Below the pieces are notes generated by a model. That model saw nothing but the letters and a program-made list of their open reading frames with translations, ran no database searches and was not told the origin of the DNA. The position numbers and the translations under genes were made by a program. From a virus: a stretch of DNA of 64,000 nucleotides. The stretch lies in the IMG/VR virus record IMGVR_UViG_3300031566_005149, positions 1 to 64,000 of that record; one strand, written 5' to 3'. Below, in pieces: positions 18,140 through 26,995 of this stretch (position 1 is the first letter of the stretch; every line of letters starts with the position of its first letter).

Positions 18140-19525
18140 ATGGGAACAGGAGGAAAAGGAACAGATCCACGAAGAGCATATAGAAGTGCATACTTCGATG
18201 AAGAAATTAATTTTATCATAGGTTATCCACCGCAAGGGGCTACCGATAAAGATTATGGAACAAGGATAGATACCGTAATAAAAAATTCAATGCCATTAGT
18301 GCATATACAACCTGGAATACCAAACTTTACATTGGGTCTTGATTTAATGAGAAGAGAACCAGCATTTCGAAACTCTTCCTTCGAAGATCAGTATGCAAGC
18401 CCTCAATTAGATCGTTTGGATTCGAGAAGTGATTATGTTACACTTTTGAGAAAACTCGGATTTTCCTTAAAACAACCGAAGCCGAACGTTACTGGTTTTT
18501 TATCATGTGCTTATTTAGCCGATTCATTTCCAACAGATACTTTTACAAATGAATATGGAGAAAACTTCCTTCAGAAAATGACCAATGTTGGTGGTGAGGG
18601 TCTGCATGGAATAACCCAGATGCTGGGTGGTCGATCTCTAACTGACACCATAGACCAAATGGCAAAAGGAGGAGGAGTCGTTGGAACGGGAGCCAAAGCT
18701 GTTAAAGGTGGTCTTGATATGTTAGGAAGTATGGCACAAGAATATGGAGGCCCGACTCTCAACCGGATTGTTAATAATGCTAATGTTTTAGCAGCCGGTG
18801 GAAGAATCGATTTTCCAATGCTATGGAAAAATAGTACCTACACACCATCATACACAATGACAATACGATTATACAACCCAAACCCGAATAGCGAAAGAGC
18901 AACAGCCAAATATATAATTGGTCCTATAGCCGCTCTTCTATTATTAGGATTACCACAATCAGTTGGTGAGGGAGCATATTCGTGGCCATTTATTCACCAA
19001 TTCTGGTCTCCAGGAATATATAATCTTGATCCTGGGTATATAGCAAGTGTAACTGTTGTAAAGGGTGGTGATCAACAGCAAATTTCTTGGAAGCAAAGAA
19101 TGGGTGTTGTAGATGTTAGGATTGATTTTGGTAGTGTATTTAATAGTATTTTATCAGCATCTTCAGCATCTCGACAAAGACCAACACTTAAAGGTTATTT
19201 AAATGCTATGGCTGATGAAAAATTTGGTGTGGTGGGGATAACGGATTTTAGTAAAGTTAATAATGAAACGGATCAAAGCCCAGCTACTATACAAAAAACT
19301 AAAAATATTGGTGCTAATGCTGGTGGTTTAACAAATTCACAGATAAAAGATTATCAACAAAACTTATCAGCTAGACGCGGCACATTGGCGACAACACAAT
19401 CTAAAACACAGTTAGATTTAACAGAGGTGGGTGAAACTATTAAAGCAAGAGTTTCTAAGGATATTAAAGAAATTGCTGATAATCTTATCGGCTTGATTCC
19501 TACTGGAGTGAAAATTAGTTTTTAA
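18140..19525 (+). CDS. Putative baseplate tail-tube cap (gp48/gp54-like)
   Basis: The protein has 461 residues. The core segment, roughly 215-345, reads IDFPMLWKNSTYTPSYTMTI, then LYNPNP, a hydrophobic IIGPIAALLLLGLPQ, a YSWPF motif and a SVTVVKGGD strand. This resembles the T4 gp48/gp54 tube-initiator family (gp48 364 aa, gp54 320 aa). These proteins sit on the baseplate and start tube polymerisation. SD AAGGAGG precedes the ATG. Its 3' end overlaps by 4 nt the 3' end of a minus-strand gene, so the two transcription units converge here without a terminator. Confidence 0.6.
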   Translation: MGTGGKGTDPRRAYRSAYFDEEINFIIGYPPQGATDKDYGTRIDTVIKNSMPLVHIQPGIPNFTLGLDLMRREPAFRNSSFEDQYASPQLDRLDSRSDYVTLLRKLGFSLKQPKPNVTGFLSCAYLADSFPTDTFTNEYGENFLQKMTNVGGEGLHGITQMLGGRSLTDTIDQMAKGGGVVGTGAKAVKGGLDMLGSMAQEYGGPTLNRIVNNANVLAAGGRIDFPMLWKNSTYTPSYTMTIRLYNPNPNSERATAKYIIGPIAALLLLGLPQSVGEGAYSWPFIHQFWSPGIYNLDPGYIASVTVVKGGDQQQISWKQRMGVVDVRIDFGSVFNSILSASSASRQRPTLKGYLNAMADEKFGVVGITDFSKVNNETDQSPATIQKTKNIGANAGGLTNSQIKDYQQNLSARRGTLATTQSKTQLDLTEVGETIKARVSKDIKEIADNLIGLIPTGVKISF

Positions 19526-20646
19526 CAGAATAGATTTCTAAAACTTATTGTAATGTATAAAGCCACAAATAACTCAAGGGAAATTTTGTCTCTTTGAGAA
19601 GTTTTACCAGAAGTAGAATATATCGATTCAAACATAGAATTCGTGAATACTACAATCAAATTCCTAAATAAAAATGAATCTTTATAATTCCTAACCATCA
19701 TAAACTTTTTAACTATCTTAAAGAAGTTAGGTCCACATAAGCTTGAGGTATCAAGTATTTCTTTTAAAAAACTGGTTAAAATAATTTTTACATTGTCTTG
19801 CGACGACTTGTTATGAATTATAGTTATGATACCTTCGGCTAAATTATTTTTTACACGACTGATCGTCTTGGCTTCTTCTATTGCTTTTCTATCATAGTTT
19901 TTATAAACATACATACTTTTCAAAAATCTTTCTATCGCTGCTGTCTTTCCGGTGTCAGCAGTTGTTGTTTGAAACATATTTTTATCATCGTCTGATGGAG
20001 CTTCTTTCTCTGATCCTATTGATTTCCCATCAACAATATTTCTATGGTACGCGTTCATAAAAGATCTCGTACTTTGATTAACTCGATCTTTACCATCGTG
20101 CATAAAGCGAATCATCAATTCAGGATTCCACTCACTATTTTTTATTTTGGTATAAAATTTTTTATGAATATGTTTAGTCAAAAATACCAAAGCGCTAGCA
20201 ATTGTTTTATGTTTAAGAAATAGATGGACCTTTACAACATTCTCCATTGTGTATCGAAAAACATCTGGATTGCAAAAATTTGGAAGGAATTTGTGATAAC
20301 TACCTCCATAAGCTTTTATCATAAAATAAATTAATATGTCTTCTGCCATTTTTTCTTTATTGGCTTTTGCAAATCGATAATATAGATAACCTAAAATAAA
20401 TGTAAATGGAACTCTATAAGTTGAACCTTTACCTTTTGTTCCTGCTTCATTAGCATTTTGTTTTGCTGCATTGCGTACAAATTTTTCATCTACACCAAGT
20501 TCTCTGTAGAGCTTAAATTGAAATAGTTTGGTGTGAATTTCAGCACATGGCTCACTCAAAGCATTAAGATGTACACCAACCTCTTTTGCTATTAATCTAT
20601 ACACTCTCTGTGGATTAAATTTTATTTTTTTATCTAATATCTCCAT
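19522..20646 (-). CDS. Hypothetical protein downstream of gp6-like gene
   Basis: The protein has 374 residues, mostly helical, rich in Lys and aromatics, with no cysteine clusters, signal or membrane segment. I do not recognise the family. Its ATG overlaps the stop of the gp6-like wedge gene (TAATG), which suggests coupled expression and possibly a baseplate or tail-assembly role. A low-complexity acidic stretch (SEKEAPSDDDK) divides an N-terminal from a C-terminal helical half. It ends convergently on the tube-cap gene. Confidence 0.65.
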   Translation of the reverse strand: MEILDKKIKFNPQRVYRLIAKEVGVHLNALSEPCAEIHTKLFQFKLYRELGVDEKFVRNAAKQNANEAGTKGKGSTYRVPFTFILGYLYYRFAKANKEKMAEDILIYFMIKAYGGSYHKFLPNFCNPDVFRYTMENVVKVHLFLKHKTIASALVFLTKHIHKKFYTKIKNSEWNPELMIRFMHDGKDRVNQSTRSFMNAYHRNIVDGKSIGSEKEAPSDDDKNMFQTTTADTGKTAAIERFLKSMYVYKNYDRKAIEEAKTISRVKNNLAEGIITIIHNKSSQDNVKIILTSFLKEILDTSSLCGPNFFKIVKKFMMVRNYKDSFLFRNLIVVFTNSMFESIYSTSGKTSQRDKISLELFVALYITISFRNLFC

Positions 20647-23111
20647 TATGAGAACACCCTTATGATCATATTATCTTCATCAAAATATACATACTCAGGC
20701 CCATAACGAAGTAGAGTTTCTTGAGTGAAATCATTTATATCAAAGTTAAAGAATATACTTGACTGAGGCTGTCTCAAAACAACATGATCAACACCTTCAA
20801 GCCCTTGAACGACATCTATAATTTCCGAGCGATATATATTTTTGTTAATACCGAACCTACTTGTAAATTCTGTTGATATCGCTGTTACCACGGAATCTCT
20901 TAGATTACCATTTGTTGCTGAATAAGTGGATGATTTAAAAACATCTATTTCAAGAATTAATGGTATATCATAACTTGGATCGACCCAACCAAAAACTGAG
21001 AAAATATATTTACGATTCTTATTCGTAACGAAAACCATATTGTCTGATTTTGGTGTTATAAATGTGAATGTGAGTGCTGTTGCATCAGCTAATACAGCAA
21101 TGTTATTATCTTGACCGGCAAATGAACCCTTACCATTCAGAACAATATATCTATCACCGCTACTACCAGATATAGGCGGGACAGATAGAATATCTATGAC
21201 AGGGAGGATACTAACATCGTTTAACTGCATGTTCTCCAGTTCACCAGTTGTATTGGCTAACTTGAAATTAACAAAGTCGGTTAACATTTTATAATCTTTG
21301 AATGTTACTTCAGTGATCAATTTTTGCATAACGGTAGTTTCAAATGAAACTTGATCTATTGAATCGTAGTAGTCTTTTTCTACCACAGGAATATCATACA
21401 CAATATATCCAGTTGAATCTGACACGACATTTGATGTTGAAAAATCAGATAGATCTTTTCTAAATGTAAATGTTGTTTGATACTGACCGATTAAACCGTC
21501 ACTTGGGTGACTGATTGTAAAATAATAGGTATTTTCATTAGAAGGCAAAACGGTATAATCTGGAAAAGAGAAAGTGAATTGGCTTGCTGTAGCATCATTG
21601 ATCATATCATAATCTTGACCAGTTTCCAATATTTCTATTTCGCATGATGTTGTTTCAGAATCAGTTTCACTAGATGTATATGATAGTGTAAATTCAGCGC
21701 CAGAACCAACTTGTTTTACATCTAATTTTGTAGCTGTGATGTTGTATGGATCTCCGTAGCTGGTGACAAGAACTGGAATCTGTTCAATTTCAGTTGCAAT
21801 ATAAAAATATGTTGCGATGGTATTTAGAACTTCAATTTGCATATCAAAAATAGTGAGATAATTGACACCATTATGGGATATGACTGTGTGTTTGGGAACG
21901 TATGTGTTTGTGAAAGTATGATATAGATTTCTTGATGGAACAATTTCACTATTAAAATTCAATGTGGTAAATAATGATATTTCATTAACTTTTATATCCG
22001 ATCTTTTGAGAACTGGGAGAGAGTTCTGATTTAAAGGTGAATCATCAATAATAACATTAGCATTAATATAATCATTTTCAGAAACCAAACGTTCCAGAGC
22101 TGTCAAGTTTGTTATTGCATTTCTTCTAATTTCATCTAAAGATTCTTCGTCATCACCACCTATAGCCGCTTCAGTATTTGTTATTGAGTAATTAACAATT
22201 TGAGTTAATCCAGCTACTGTTGTGCTGTAAATTCTTTGTCCTTGTGTAACCGTTCCAATAACAACATTTCCATTCTCACCATCTGTAATTTGAGTTGTTA
22301 CTCTAACTTTTGAACCTCCAGGTGGTTGATAACCAATCAGTCCATTTCCAAATTGAAGTGTAAAACCATCATCCGTTCTCCTGACAACATAGCCTTTTGT
22401 TGTGGCTTCCATCAAAAACAAACTTGCAATTTCTGTGTATTCAGTATATCCAGCTTGTTCAAGTTCCTGCACTTCAACAACAACATCACTAATTTTTCCA
22501 TCTATAAGTACGTCCAAGGTAATAAATTGATATACCTGTAAGTCCTCATTAATTTGAAATTCTTGTTCGTCTTCTTTATATTGACTAAACGGCAATACAA
22601 AATAAGCAACTTGTTCAGATATTGTTACAGGCATATTAAAGACTTTTGTGCCTTCAGTTAAAACCGCTGTTACGGAAGCGTTGTTTGTGACGGTGACTTC
22701 TGTTGACCAATACGAACTAAAAATAATATCATCAGTTCCTTTAACTTCAAATCCTTCTGGAATTGAAAAGGTAGCAACATTATCTTCAAAAGTTAAAGGA
22801 ACAGCAAATAAAACATTTAGAGAAGATGATGTAGCTGTTTCTGCACTATAACCTAGATATGCAGCTAAATTATATATAGAAGATGGAAGTTGAGCTTTTG
22901 TGAGAAAAAATTCTTTATACGTTGAAATTTGATAAAATAAAACATTGGATGTGATAGTAGATAGAATTTCCACCATGAATGATAAAAAAGATGATTTTGT
23001 CAGATCAACATTCTCAAGTTCCAAATAGGTTTGAAGGAACGTTATAATCTGAGATCTTATTTGATCCCTACTTTTATATACTGCTTCAGATGTTGTTGTC
23101 GTTGTCGCCAT
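20646..23111 (-). CDS. Baseplate wedge protein, gp6-like (baseplate J family)
   Basis: The protein has 821 residues (T4 gp6 has 660). The N-terminal helical part includes TSSFLSFMVEIL- and QISTYKEFFLTKAQLP-like segments and AAYLGYSA, typical of gp6/baseplate-J proteins, which form the wedge ring and iris around the hub. The middle is beta-rich (repeated TFTF/VTSYG strands), and LDEIRRNAITNLTALERLVSENDY is the classical baseplate-J core signature. It is followed upstream by gp53- and gp25-like genes, the conserved wedge order. Confidence 0.85.
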   Translation of the reverse strand: MATTTTTSEAVYKSRDQIRSQIITFLQTYLELENVDLTKSSFLSFMVEILSTITSNVLFYQISTYKEFFLTKAQLPSSIYNLAAYLGYSAETATSSSLNVLFAVPLTFEDNVATFSIPEGFEVKGTDDIIFSSYWSTEVTVTNNASVTAVLTEGTKVFNMPVTISEQVAYFVLPFSQYKEDEQEFQINEDLQVYQFITLDVLIDGKISDVVVEVQELEQAGYTEYTEIASLFLMEATTKGYVVRRTDDGFTLQFGNGLIGYQPPGGSKVRVTTQITDGENGNVVIGTVTQGQRIYSTTVAGLTQIVNYSITNTEAAIGGDDEESLDEIRRNAITNLTALERLVSENDYINANVIIDDSPLNQNSLPVLKRSDIKVNEISLFTTLNFNSEIVPSRNLYHTFTNTYVPKHTVISHNGVNYLTIFDMQIEVLNTIATYFYIATEIEQIPVLVTSYGDPYNITATKLDVKQVGSGAEFTLSYTSSETDSETTSCEIEILETGQDYDMINDATASQFTFSFPDYTVLPSNENTYYFTISHPSDGLIGQYQTTFTFRKDLSDFSTSNVVSDSTGYIVYDIPVVEKDYYDSIDQVSFETTVMQKLITEVTFKDYKMLTDFVNFKLANTTGELENMQLNDVSILPVIDILSVPPISGSSGDRYIVLNGKGSFAGQDNNIAVLADATALTFTFITPKSDNMVFVTNKNRKYIFSVFGWVDPSYDIPLILEIDVFKSSTYSATNGNLRDSVVTAISTEFTSRFGINKNIYRSEIIDVVQGLEGVDHVVLRQPQSSIFFNFDINDFTQETLLRYGPEYVYFDEDNMIIRVFS

Positions 23112-23129
23112 ATCTAATCTCCAATCTCC

Positions 23130-23780
23130 TTAGACAAAATAGAAACCACTATTTTTATCATAGAATGTGTTTTTTAATCTTTCTCTTATAATTTCATTCT
23201 TAAGTAAAAGCCTTGTCAAAAATGTTGAATTAGGAATGGTGTGAATATTTTTATCATAATCAAAGAAAACATATGTATCTTGAACTTGTTCTTCAAGTTG
23301 GGTTTCAGTAACACTCTGTTCAACCTTTACTCTAACCCTCCAAAAAGTAAAATCAGTATTAACCGATTTCTCAACACCAGAAACATTATAAACTGGATAG
23401 ACATCATTAGTTGGCCTTAGAAAATTTTGCTCAAATTTGATTTTGTCATTTGGCAATGGTGTAATGCCATAAGAACTCGGTATTACAAATGATGTTTCAC
23501 CTTCTTTTACATAACCAATATCCTGAGCATCAAAAGATGTAGTAATTTCTTCTGAATAATAAATTGGGAGCAACAATATTTTATTCCATCTAACTCCACT
23601 GAATTCACCAACTCGATCATATGACCCAGCAAAAACATTTTCATCTTCCCAAATTGTTTCAGGGCCATCTATATGATAATAAGTTGATAAAAAGGAAACA
23701 ACATTCTCAGCATACTTATCATACACCATACGTTGATATTCGTTGATGTATGTATATATGTTACTAAATTTTTGTGCCAT
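23130..23780 (-). CDS. Baseplate wedge protein, gp53-like
   Basis: The protein has 216 residues (T4 gp53 has 196). It shows the gp53 pattern: N-terminal FSNIYTYINEYQRMVYDKY, then a beta-rich body with LLPIYYSEEITTSFD, ending DKNSGFYFV. Its ATG overlaps the gp25-like stop, and the gp6-like gene follows 18 nt downstream. gp53 joins the wedges into the hexagonal baseplate. Assignment combines composition, length and gene order. Confidence 0.65.
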   Translation of the reverse strand: MAQKFSNIYTYINEYQRMVYDKYAENVVSFLSTYYHIDGPETIWEDENVFAGSYDRVGEFSGVRWNKILLLPIYYSEEITTSFDAQDIGYVKEGETSFVIPSSYGITPLPNDKIKFEQNFLRPTNDVYPVYNVSGVEKSVNTDFTFWRVRVKVEQSVTETQLEEQVQDTYVFFDYDKNIHTIPNSTFLTRLLLKNEIIRERLKNTFYDKNSGFYFV

Positions 23781-24214
23781 TATATTTGTTGTTCCTCTAT
23801 TGGTACTGTTGAATCATCAAATTTAATAGAAATTTCACCACGCTCACCTTTGAAACCACACTCAAGATTAACATTAAAACCTTTTTTATCTGGCAATAGT
23901 GTTATAAATATATTCAATATTTCAGCTCTAGCATCATAGTTTTCAATTCTAGTTTGAACTTCTGTTTTAATAGCTTCCACTGTTCCATCATCAGCTGGCT
24001 CAAAAATGAGTTTATATAAATTACTACCAAAATTGGGATCATAGATATATGACCCCAACGGTGTTAGTAAAATATTATTCCAGGAGTTTAATATGACATC
24101 TATATTTCGTATTCTTTTAAAATCCCCAATAGAAGAAATTCTCGGAATGAAATCGTGAGGCTGTACATCCGTTCCTACTGCCGATTTAATAAAACGTTCT
24201 AAAAGATTAGCCAT
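23780..24214 (-). CDS. Baseplate wedge protein gp25 / GpW-gp25 family
   Basis: The protein has 144 residues (T4 gp25 has 132). Typical gp25 features: IRNIDVILNSWNNILLTPLG, YDPNFGSNLYKLIFEPAD, helix EAIKTEVQTRIENYDAR, and strands INIFITLLPD and FNVNLEC. gp25 is central to wedge-sheath contact and is conserved across contractile systems. It has an 8-nt overlap with the preceding 77-aa ORF. Confidence 0.85.
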   Translation of the reverse strand: MANLLERFIKSAVGTDVQPHDFIPRISSIGDFKRIRNIDVILNSWNNILLTPLGSYIYDPNFGSNLYKLIFEPADDGTVEAIKTEVQTRIENYDARAEILNIFITLLPDKKGFNVNLECGFKGERGEISIKFDDSTVPIEEQQI

Positions 24215-24440
24215 TTTTCAACTCCTTGATCAATTTTTCTTTATCCTCTTCTAGCTTGTTTTTCCATTTGAGCATATTCTTTAATTTAAGAACAGGCATA
24301 TTCATAACACTATCATATGGTTGCTTTAATAATTCAATTGCAGCGAAAACTTCATCTTCCCAATTCTTTTTGAAGGATTCAATATCATTTTCACTATTCG
24401 AGTGTGTGTACCATACGAAAAAAGTTATCGACCAAATCAA
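24207..24440 (-). CDS. Small ORF overlapping gp26-like gene (restart or frameshift product)
   Basis: The protein has 77 residues if started at TTG 24440, which has a strong GAGGAGG 9 nt upstream (itself encoding Glu residues of the upstream gene). The body is acidic then helical (NWEDEVFAAIELLKQPYDSV and KWKNKLEEDKEKLIKEL). It lies in the +1 frame relative to the upstream gene, and the 47-nt overlap contains a T6 run where a tRNA-Phe could re-pair after a +1 slip. So it may be an independent protein or a C-terminal extension, as in many tail-assembly chaperones. Confidence 0.6.
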   Translation of the reverse strand: MIWSITFFVWYTHSNSENDIESFKKNWEDEVFAAIELLKQPYDSVMNMPVLKLKNMLKWKNKLEEDKEKLIKELKNG

Positions 24441-25182
24441 GGTCTAGTTCCTCCTCTTCACCACACATAGGACAAGTCACTCTCATCTTCAACTCAATCC
24501 CGTAGCTGCCCAATTTATCTTTATACTCTTTGAATATTGCCCTCTTATCGTTTGGGGGTAATGCTCTGTAAGCATCCACAATATCTTCTCGTGTTGAATA
24601 AACTACTGAATCCTGGCCTTTAACATTTTCCGTAAAATTCTCAATGATTAAAGTTTCAGTCATAAGATCAAGTACTTTAGAATTATTACCAGCCAGCTTC
24701 ATTGCTTCTTGTTCATCTTTTAAAGTCGGCTGTCTAATGGATACACTAACACTATCCATAACAGGTAGCTGTATCTGAAACTTGGCGTCTAGAATATTTT
24801 GATCTTCTGGATATGAATTCATTGAAAATGTTGATGATGCTTTTATCGTGATCGCATGAGTTTTTCCACATGAGCCACACGATACATCATAATTACGAAC
24901 TTCTTCATAAGTGATATGATACAATCCATATAATAATGCATCCCTATCCTTCAATGTCAGCTTCGTCAAAAAGTCTTCAAAAGATTTAACATCATTTGGT
25001 GGGACTGTAACACAATCAAAAATACAACGATTTAAATGATCTGTCACAACAGAAGGAGAAAGAAGACTTCCTTTGAGCCTCTCTTCCTCCTGAACTGACA
25101 TTGATTTAAGTCTAAAAGACTTGTTGGTATGTGGCGTTATGACCTCATACTCTGGAAATTTCTGTTGAAATCCTGTAAACAT
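24394..25182 (-). CDS. Baseplate hub assembly protein, gp26/gp51-like, with zinc ribbon
   Basis: The protein has 262 residues. It resembles the T4 gp26/gp51 baseplate family: N-terminal tail-assembly part (KSFRLKSMSVQEEERLKGSL), LYGLYHITYEEVRNYDVSCGSCG, SVSIRQPTLKDE, and a C-terminal CPMCGEEEELDLD. The two CxxC pairs (CGSCG and CPMCG) form a likely zinc ribbon. The partner gene in the next frame and the adjacent tail-tube gene fit an assembly chaperone rather than a final virion part. SD AAGGAG precedes the ATG. Confidence 0.7.
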   Translation of the reverse strand: MFTGFQQKFPEYEVITPHTNKSFRLKSMSVQEEERLKGSLLSPSVVTDHLNRCIFDCVTVPPNDVKSFEDFLTKLTLKDRDALLYGLYHITYEEVRNYDVSCGSCGKTHAITIKASSTFSMNSYPEDQNILDAKFQIQLPVMDSVSVSIRQPTLKDEQEAMKLAGNNSKVLDLMTETLIIENFTENVKGQDSVVYSTREDIVDAYRALPPNDKRAIFKEYKDKLGSYGIELKMRVTCPMCGEEEELDLDLVDNFFRMVHTLE

Positions 25183-25232
25183 GGTTATGTCTCCTTTCCG
25201 TTCTCTATTTATTAATTATTCTAAATACGATT

Positions 25233-25952
25233 TTAGGTTCCAGCACTAATGCGGTTACCATAATTTTCAATACTTGCTTTAGCAGCATAAACACTATCAG
25301 ATAATGATTGACATTTTGTTTTAACCCAGTTTTCATGCCAAATATAATCTACATTGAATTCAACTTCAATGTCTAGACGCCCGACAGTTTCTACATCACT
25401 GGTAAAAAGATCTTGTGGATCTTTAGTTGGAAAAACACCATCATAAGCAGCATAATATTCAACCTGTTTTCCATCTGGAGCTGTGGTCCAATAATACATA
25501 ATAGCAGCATATGTTGATTTGGTATATCCAGATAACGAATCTGTATCTTGTAGATTAGACACACCGGTTCTGTAGTCTCGAATCATTTTTACCCAACCAT
25601 GCATAATGTTAGTTGTTGGTGTTCCATTGAATTCTAAAAACTTAACTGACACAGAGTTTCCATAGTCAATGTTTCCAGGGACTGCCCATTTGATACCACC
25701 CAACCCAGTGTATTCAATTTTGTTGAGTGTTCCACCTGGAGGTGTTACTGAAAGACAGGCACCAGCCATATAATTTCCTAGGTCTAATATGTTGTCAAAA
25801 CCAGTGTATGATTTCAAACCAACTGGAAGTGCAGCCATGTAAATGAAATGATAACCTGTTAGATATGGATCGGCCACACCAGTAAGTGTACCACCAAAGT
25901 TTCTGGATAACCTATTGCCTGGGACCTTTGCGAACGAATTTTTTAAAGCCAT
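25233..25952 (-). CDS. Tail tube protein, gp19-like
   Basis: The protein has 239 residues (T4 gp19 has 163). It is beta-rich, with the tube-protein pattern: N-terminal ADPYLTGYHFIYMAALP, then ACLSVTPPGG, IEYTGLGGIKWAVPGNIDYG, strand SVSVKFLEF, MHGWVKMIRDYRTGV, and a late strand VGRLDIEVEF. It polymerises as stacked hexamers around the tape measure. SD GGAGG lies before the ATG. The protein is longer than T4's and may carry a surface extension. Confidence 0.8.
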   Translation of the reverse strand: MALKNSFAKVPGNRLSRNFGGTLTGVADPYLTGYHFIYMAALPVGLKSYTGFDNILDLGNYMAGACLSVTPPGGTLNKIEYTGLGGIKWAVPGNIDYGNSVSVKFLEFNGTPTTNIMHGWVKMIRDYRTGVSNLQDTDSLSGYTKSTYAAIMYYWTTAPDGKQVEYYAAYDGVFPTKDPQDLFTSDVETVGRLDIEVEFNVDYIWHENWVKTKCQSLSDSVYAAKASIENYGNRISAGT

Positions 25953-25972
25953 CTTGATGTCCTCCGTTTTAT

Positions 25973-26521
25973 TTATAAACTCTTCTCCCGTTTTTTAATC
26001 TGAGAAATTACATCACCCCAATCACCATTTTTTATAAGAACAACTTTATCATCAATATAAAAATCGGCAATAATTTTTTCTCCTGTTATACGATCAAAAT
26101 ATATTCCATAGTTGATCAAATAATTTTTTATATTTTGAATCTCGTCTTCGAGATCGTATGCAAATGTATCAGCATTTTCCTGACTAGCTCTAGTTGTGAA
26201 AATGACAATTTCATACCCTTTACTCTTCAAATATTCTATAGATTTTTTAGCAGCTGGAAATGGATCATCATCCAACTTACCATCATTCCAACCAGACTTA
26301 GCTGAATATATAGTCTTATCAAAATCTATCATAACTCTACCGAATTTTCCACCCCTTTCTTCAAGAGGTTTTGGATTTTCGTCGTTTTCGTCATCATCTC
26401 TATTTCTCATGATTGGAGGAGTTGGGGAATCAATAGCAAAACCACCTACAGCTTCATCAGCTATAGTTTTCAATTCATCAAAAAATTCAGATAATTGTTT
26501 TGCTAGATCCTGTATATTCAT
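25973..26521 (-). CDS. HAD-superfamily hydrolase
   Basis: The protein has 182 residues. Residues 60-180 hold the HAD motifs: VMIDFDKTIYS (motif I; usual DxD is D-F-D), IVIFTTRA (motif II, T), a lysine region, and ADFYIDDK (motif IV, DD). The first 55 residues are helical and acidic with a PTPPI linker. It may dephosphorylate nucleotides or nucleic-acid ends; the substrate is not readable. It lies oddly inside the tail operon, and a class B motif lies directly upstream. Confidence 0.8.
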   Translation of the reverse strand: MNIQDLAKQLSEFFDELKTIADEAVGGFAIDSPTPPIMRNRDDDENDENPKPLEERGGKFGRVMIDFDKTIYSAKSGWNDGKLDDDPFPAAKKSIEYLKSKGYEIVIFTTRASQENADTFAYDLEDEIQNIKNYLINYGIYFDRITGEKIIADFYIDDKVVLIKNGDWGDVISQIKKREKSL

Positions 26522-26546
26522 GTATGAATCTCCATTGAGTCTATAT

Positions 26547-26561
26547 CTTTTAATTTTGTTC
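26547..26561 (-). promoter_or_regulatory. Class B promoter-like motif (HAD/tail-tube operon)
   Basis: On the minus strand it reads GAACAAAATTAAAAG, preceded by GGTA, ending 25 nt before the HAD gene start. It faces the class A motif at 26586 in the same divergent intergenic region. GAACAAAA is intact; the downstream TAAAT is degenerate. Confidence 0.6.
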
Positions 26562-26585
26562 TACCTTTTTACCGAAGTCTCATAT

Positions 26586-26605
26586 CTATATATATTAATA
26601 AGTGA
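26586..26605 (+). promoter_or_regulatory. Class A promoter-like motif
   Basis: CTATATATATTAATAAGTGA, one of four near-identical copies (also 30653, 55714, 63209), all on the plus strand before plus-strand small genes. The first gene here starts 46 nt further on. Confidence 0.75.
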
Positions 26606-26651
26606 GCAGACGTATTGACTGCTTAATTTTTTATTAGGAGGTGAAGTCAAT

Positions 26652-26945
26652 TTGAAATTTGTCTTACCCAACAATTCGAAAAATAGTTTGATAAAAGCAG
26701 CAAACCTCGTTAAAGAAGGTTTTGCGAAATGGGAAAAAATGACAAAAACAAAACGAAATATTATATCGGGTGTTTCGTTTGTTATGACAGGTCTTTTTCT
26801 TCCAAAAGCTATGCTCATGCTCGTCGTTTCATCGGTTTATGCTGGTAGACATATGTACCTGAATGGTGAAGTTGAAAGAGCAGCAGAGGAAATCGTTATA
26901 AAAACAGACTGCTCCTGTTCAGAGCCCGAAGTCGGACATCTGTAA
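26652..26945 (+). CDS. Small membrane protein
   Basis: The protein has 97 residues and a TTG start after AGGAGG. A basic N-terminal half (KAANLVKEGFAKWEKMTKTKR) precedes a hydrophobic stretch (NIISGVSFVMTGLFLPKAMLML and VVSSVYAG) that would cross the membrane once or twice. It ends with Cys-rich DCSCSEPE. It is the only gene between a class A motif and a bidirectional terminator, so it is a monocistronic, probably early unit inserted between two minus-strand late genes. No family recognised. Confidence 0.75.
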   Translation: MKFVLPNNSKNSLIKAANLVKEGFAKWEKMTKTKRNIISGVSFVMTGLFLPKAMLMLVVSSVYAGRHMYLNGEVERAAEEIVIKTDCSCSEPEVGHL

Positions 26946-26956
26946 TCACTGTGTTA

Positions 26957-26981
26957 CTGGGGTCACGGTTAGTGACCCCAG
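26957..26981. terminator. Bidirectional hairpin terminator
   Basis: CTGGGGTCAC and GTGACCCCAG form a perfect 10-bp stem with a GGTTA loop. It lies between the convergent ends of the small membrane gene and the tail sheath gene. A weak T-run (TATTTTT) follows on the plus side. Confidence 0.8.
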
Positions 26982-26995
26982 CTATATACCTATTT

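Noticed and set aside
26561-26818. Minus-strand ORF of 85 codons over the class A motif
   Set aside because: It covers the promoter island and is antisense to the small membrane gene, without a ribosome site.
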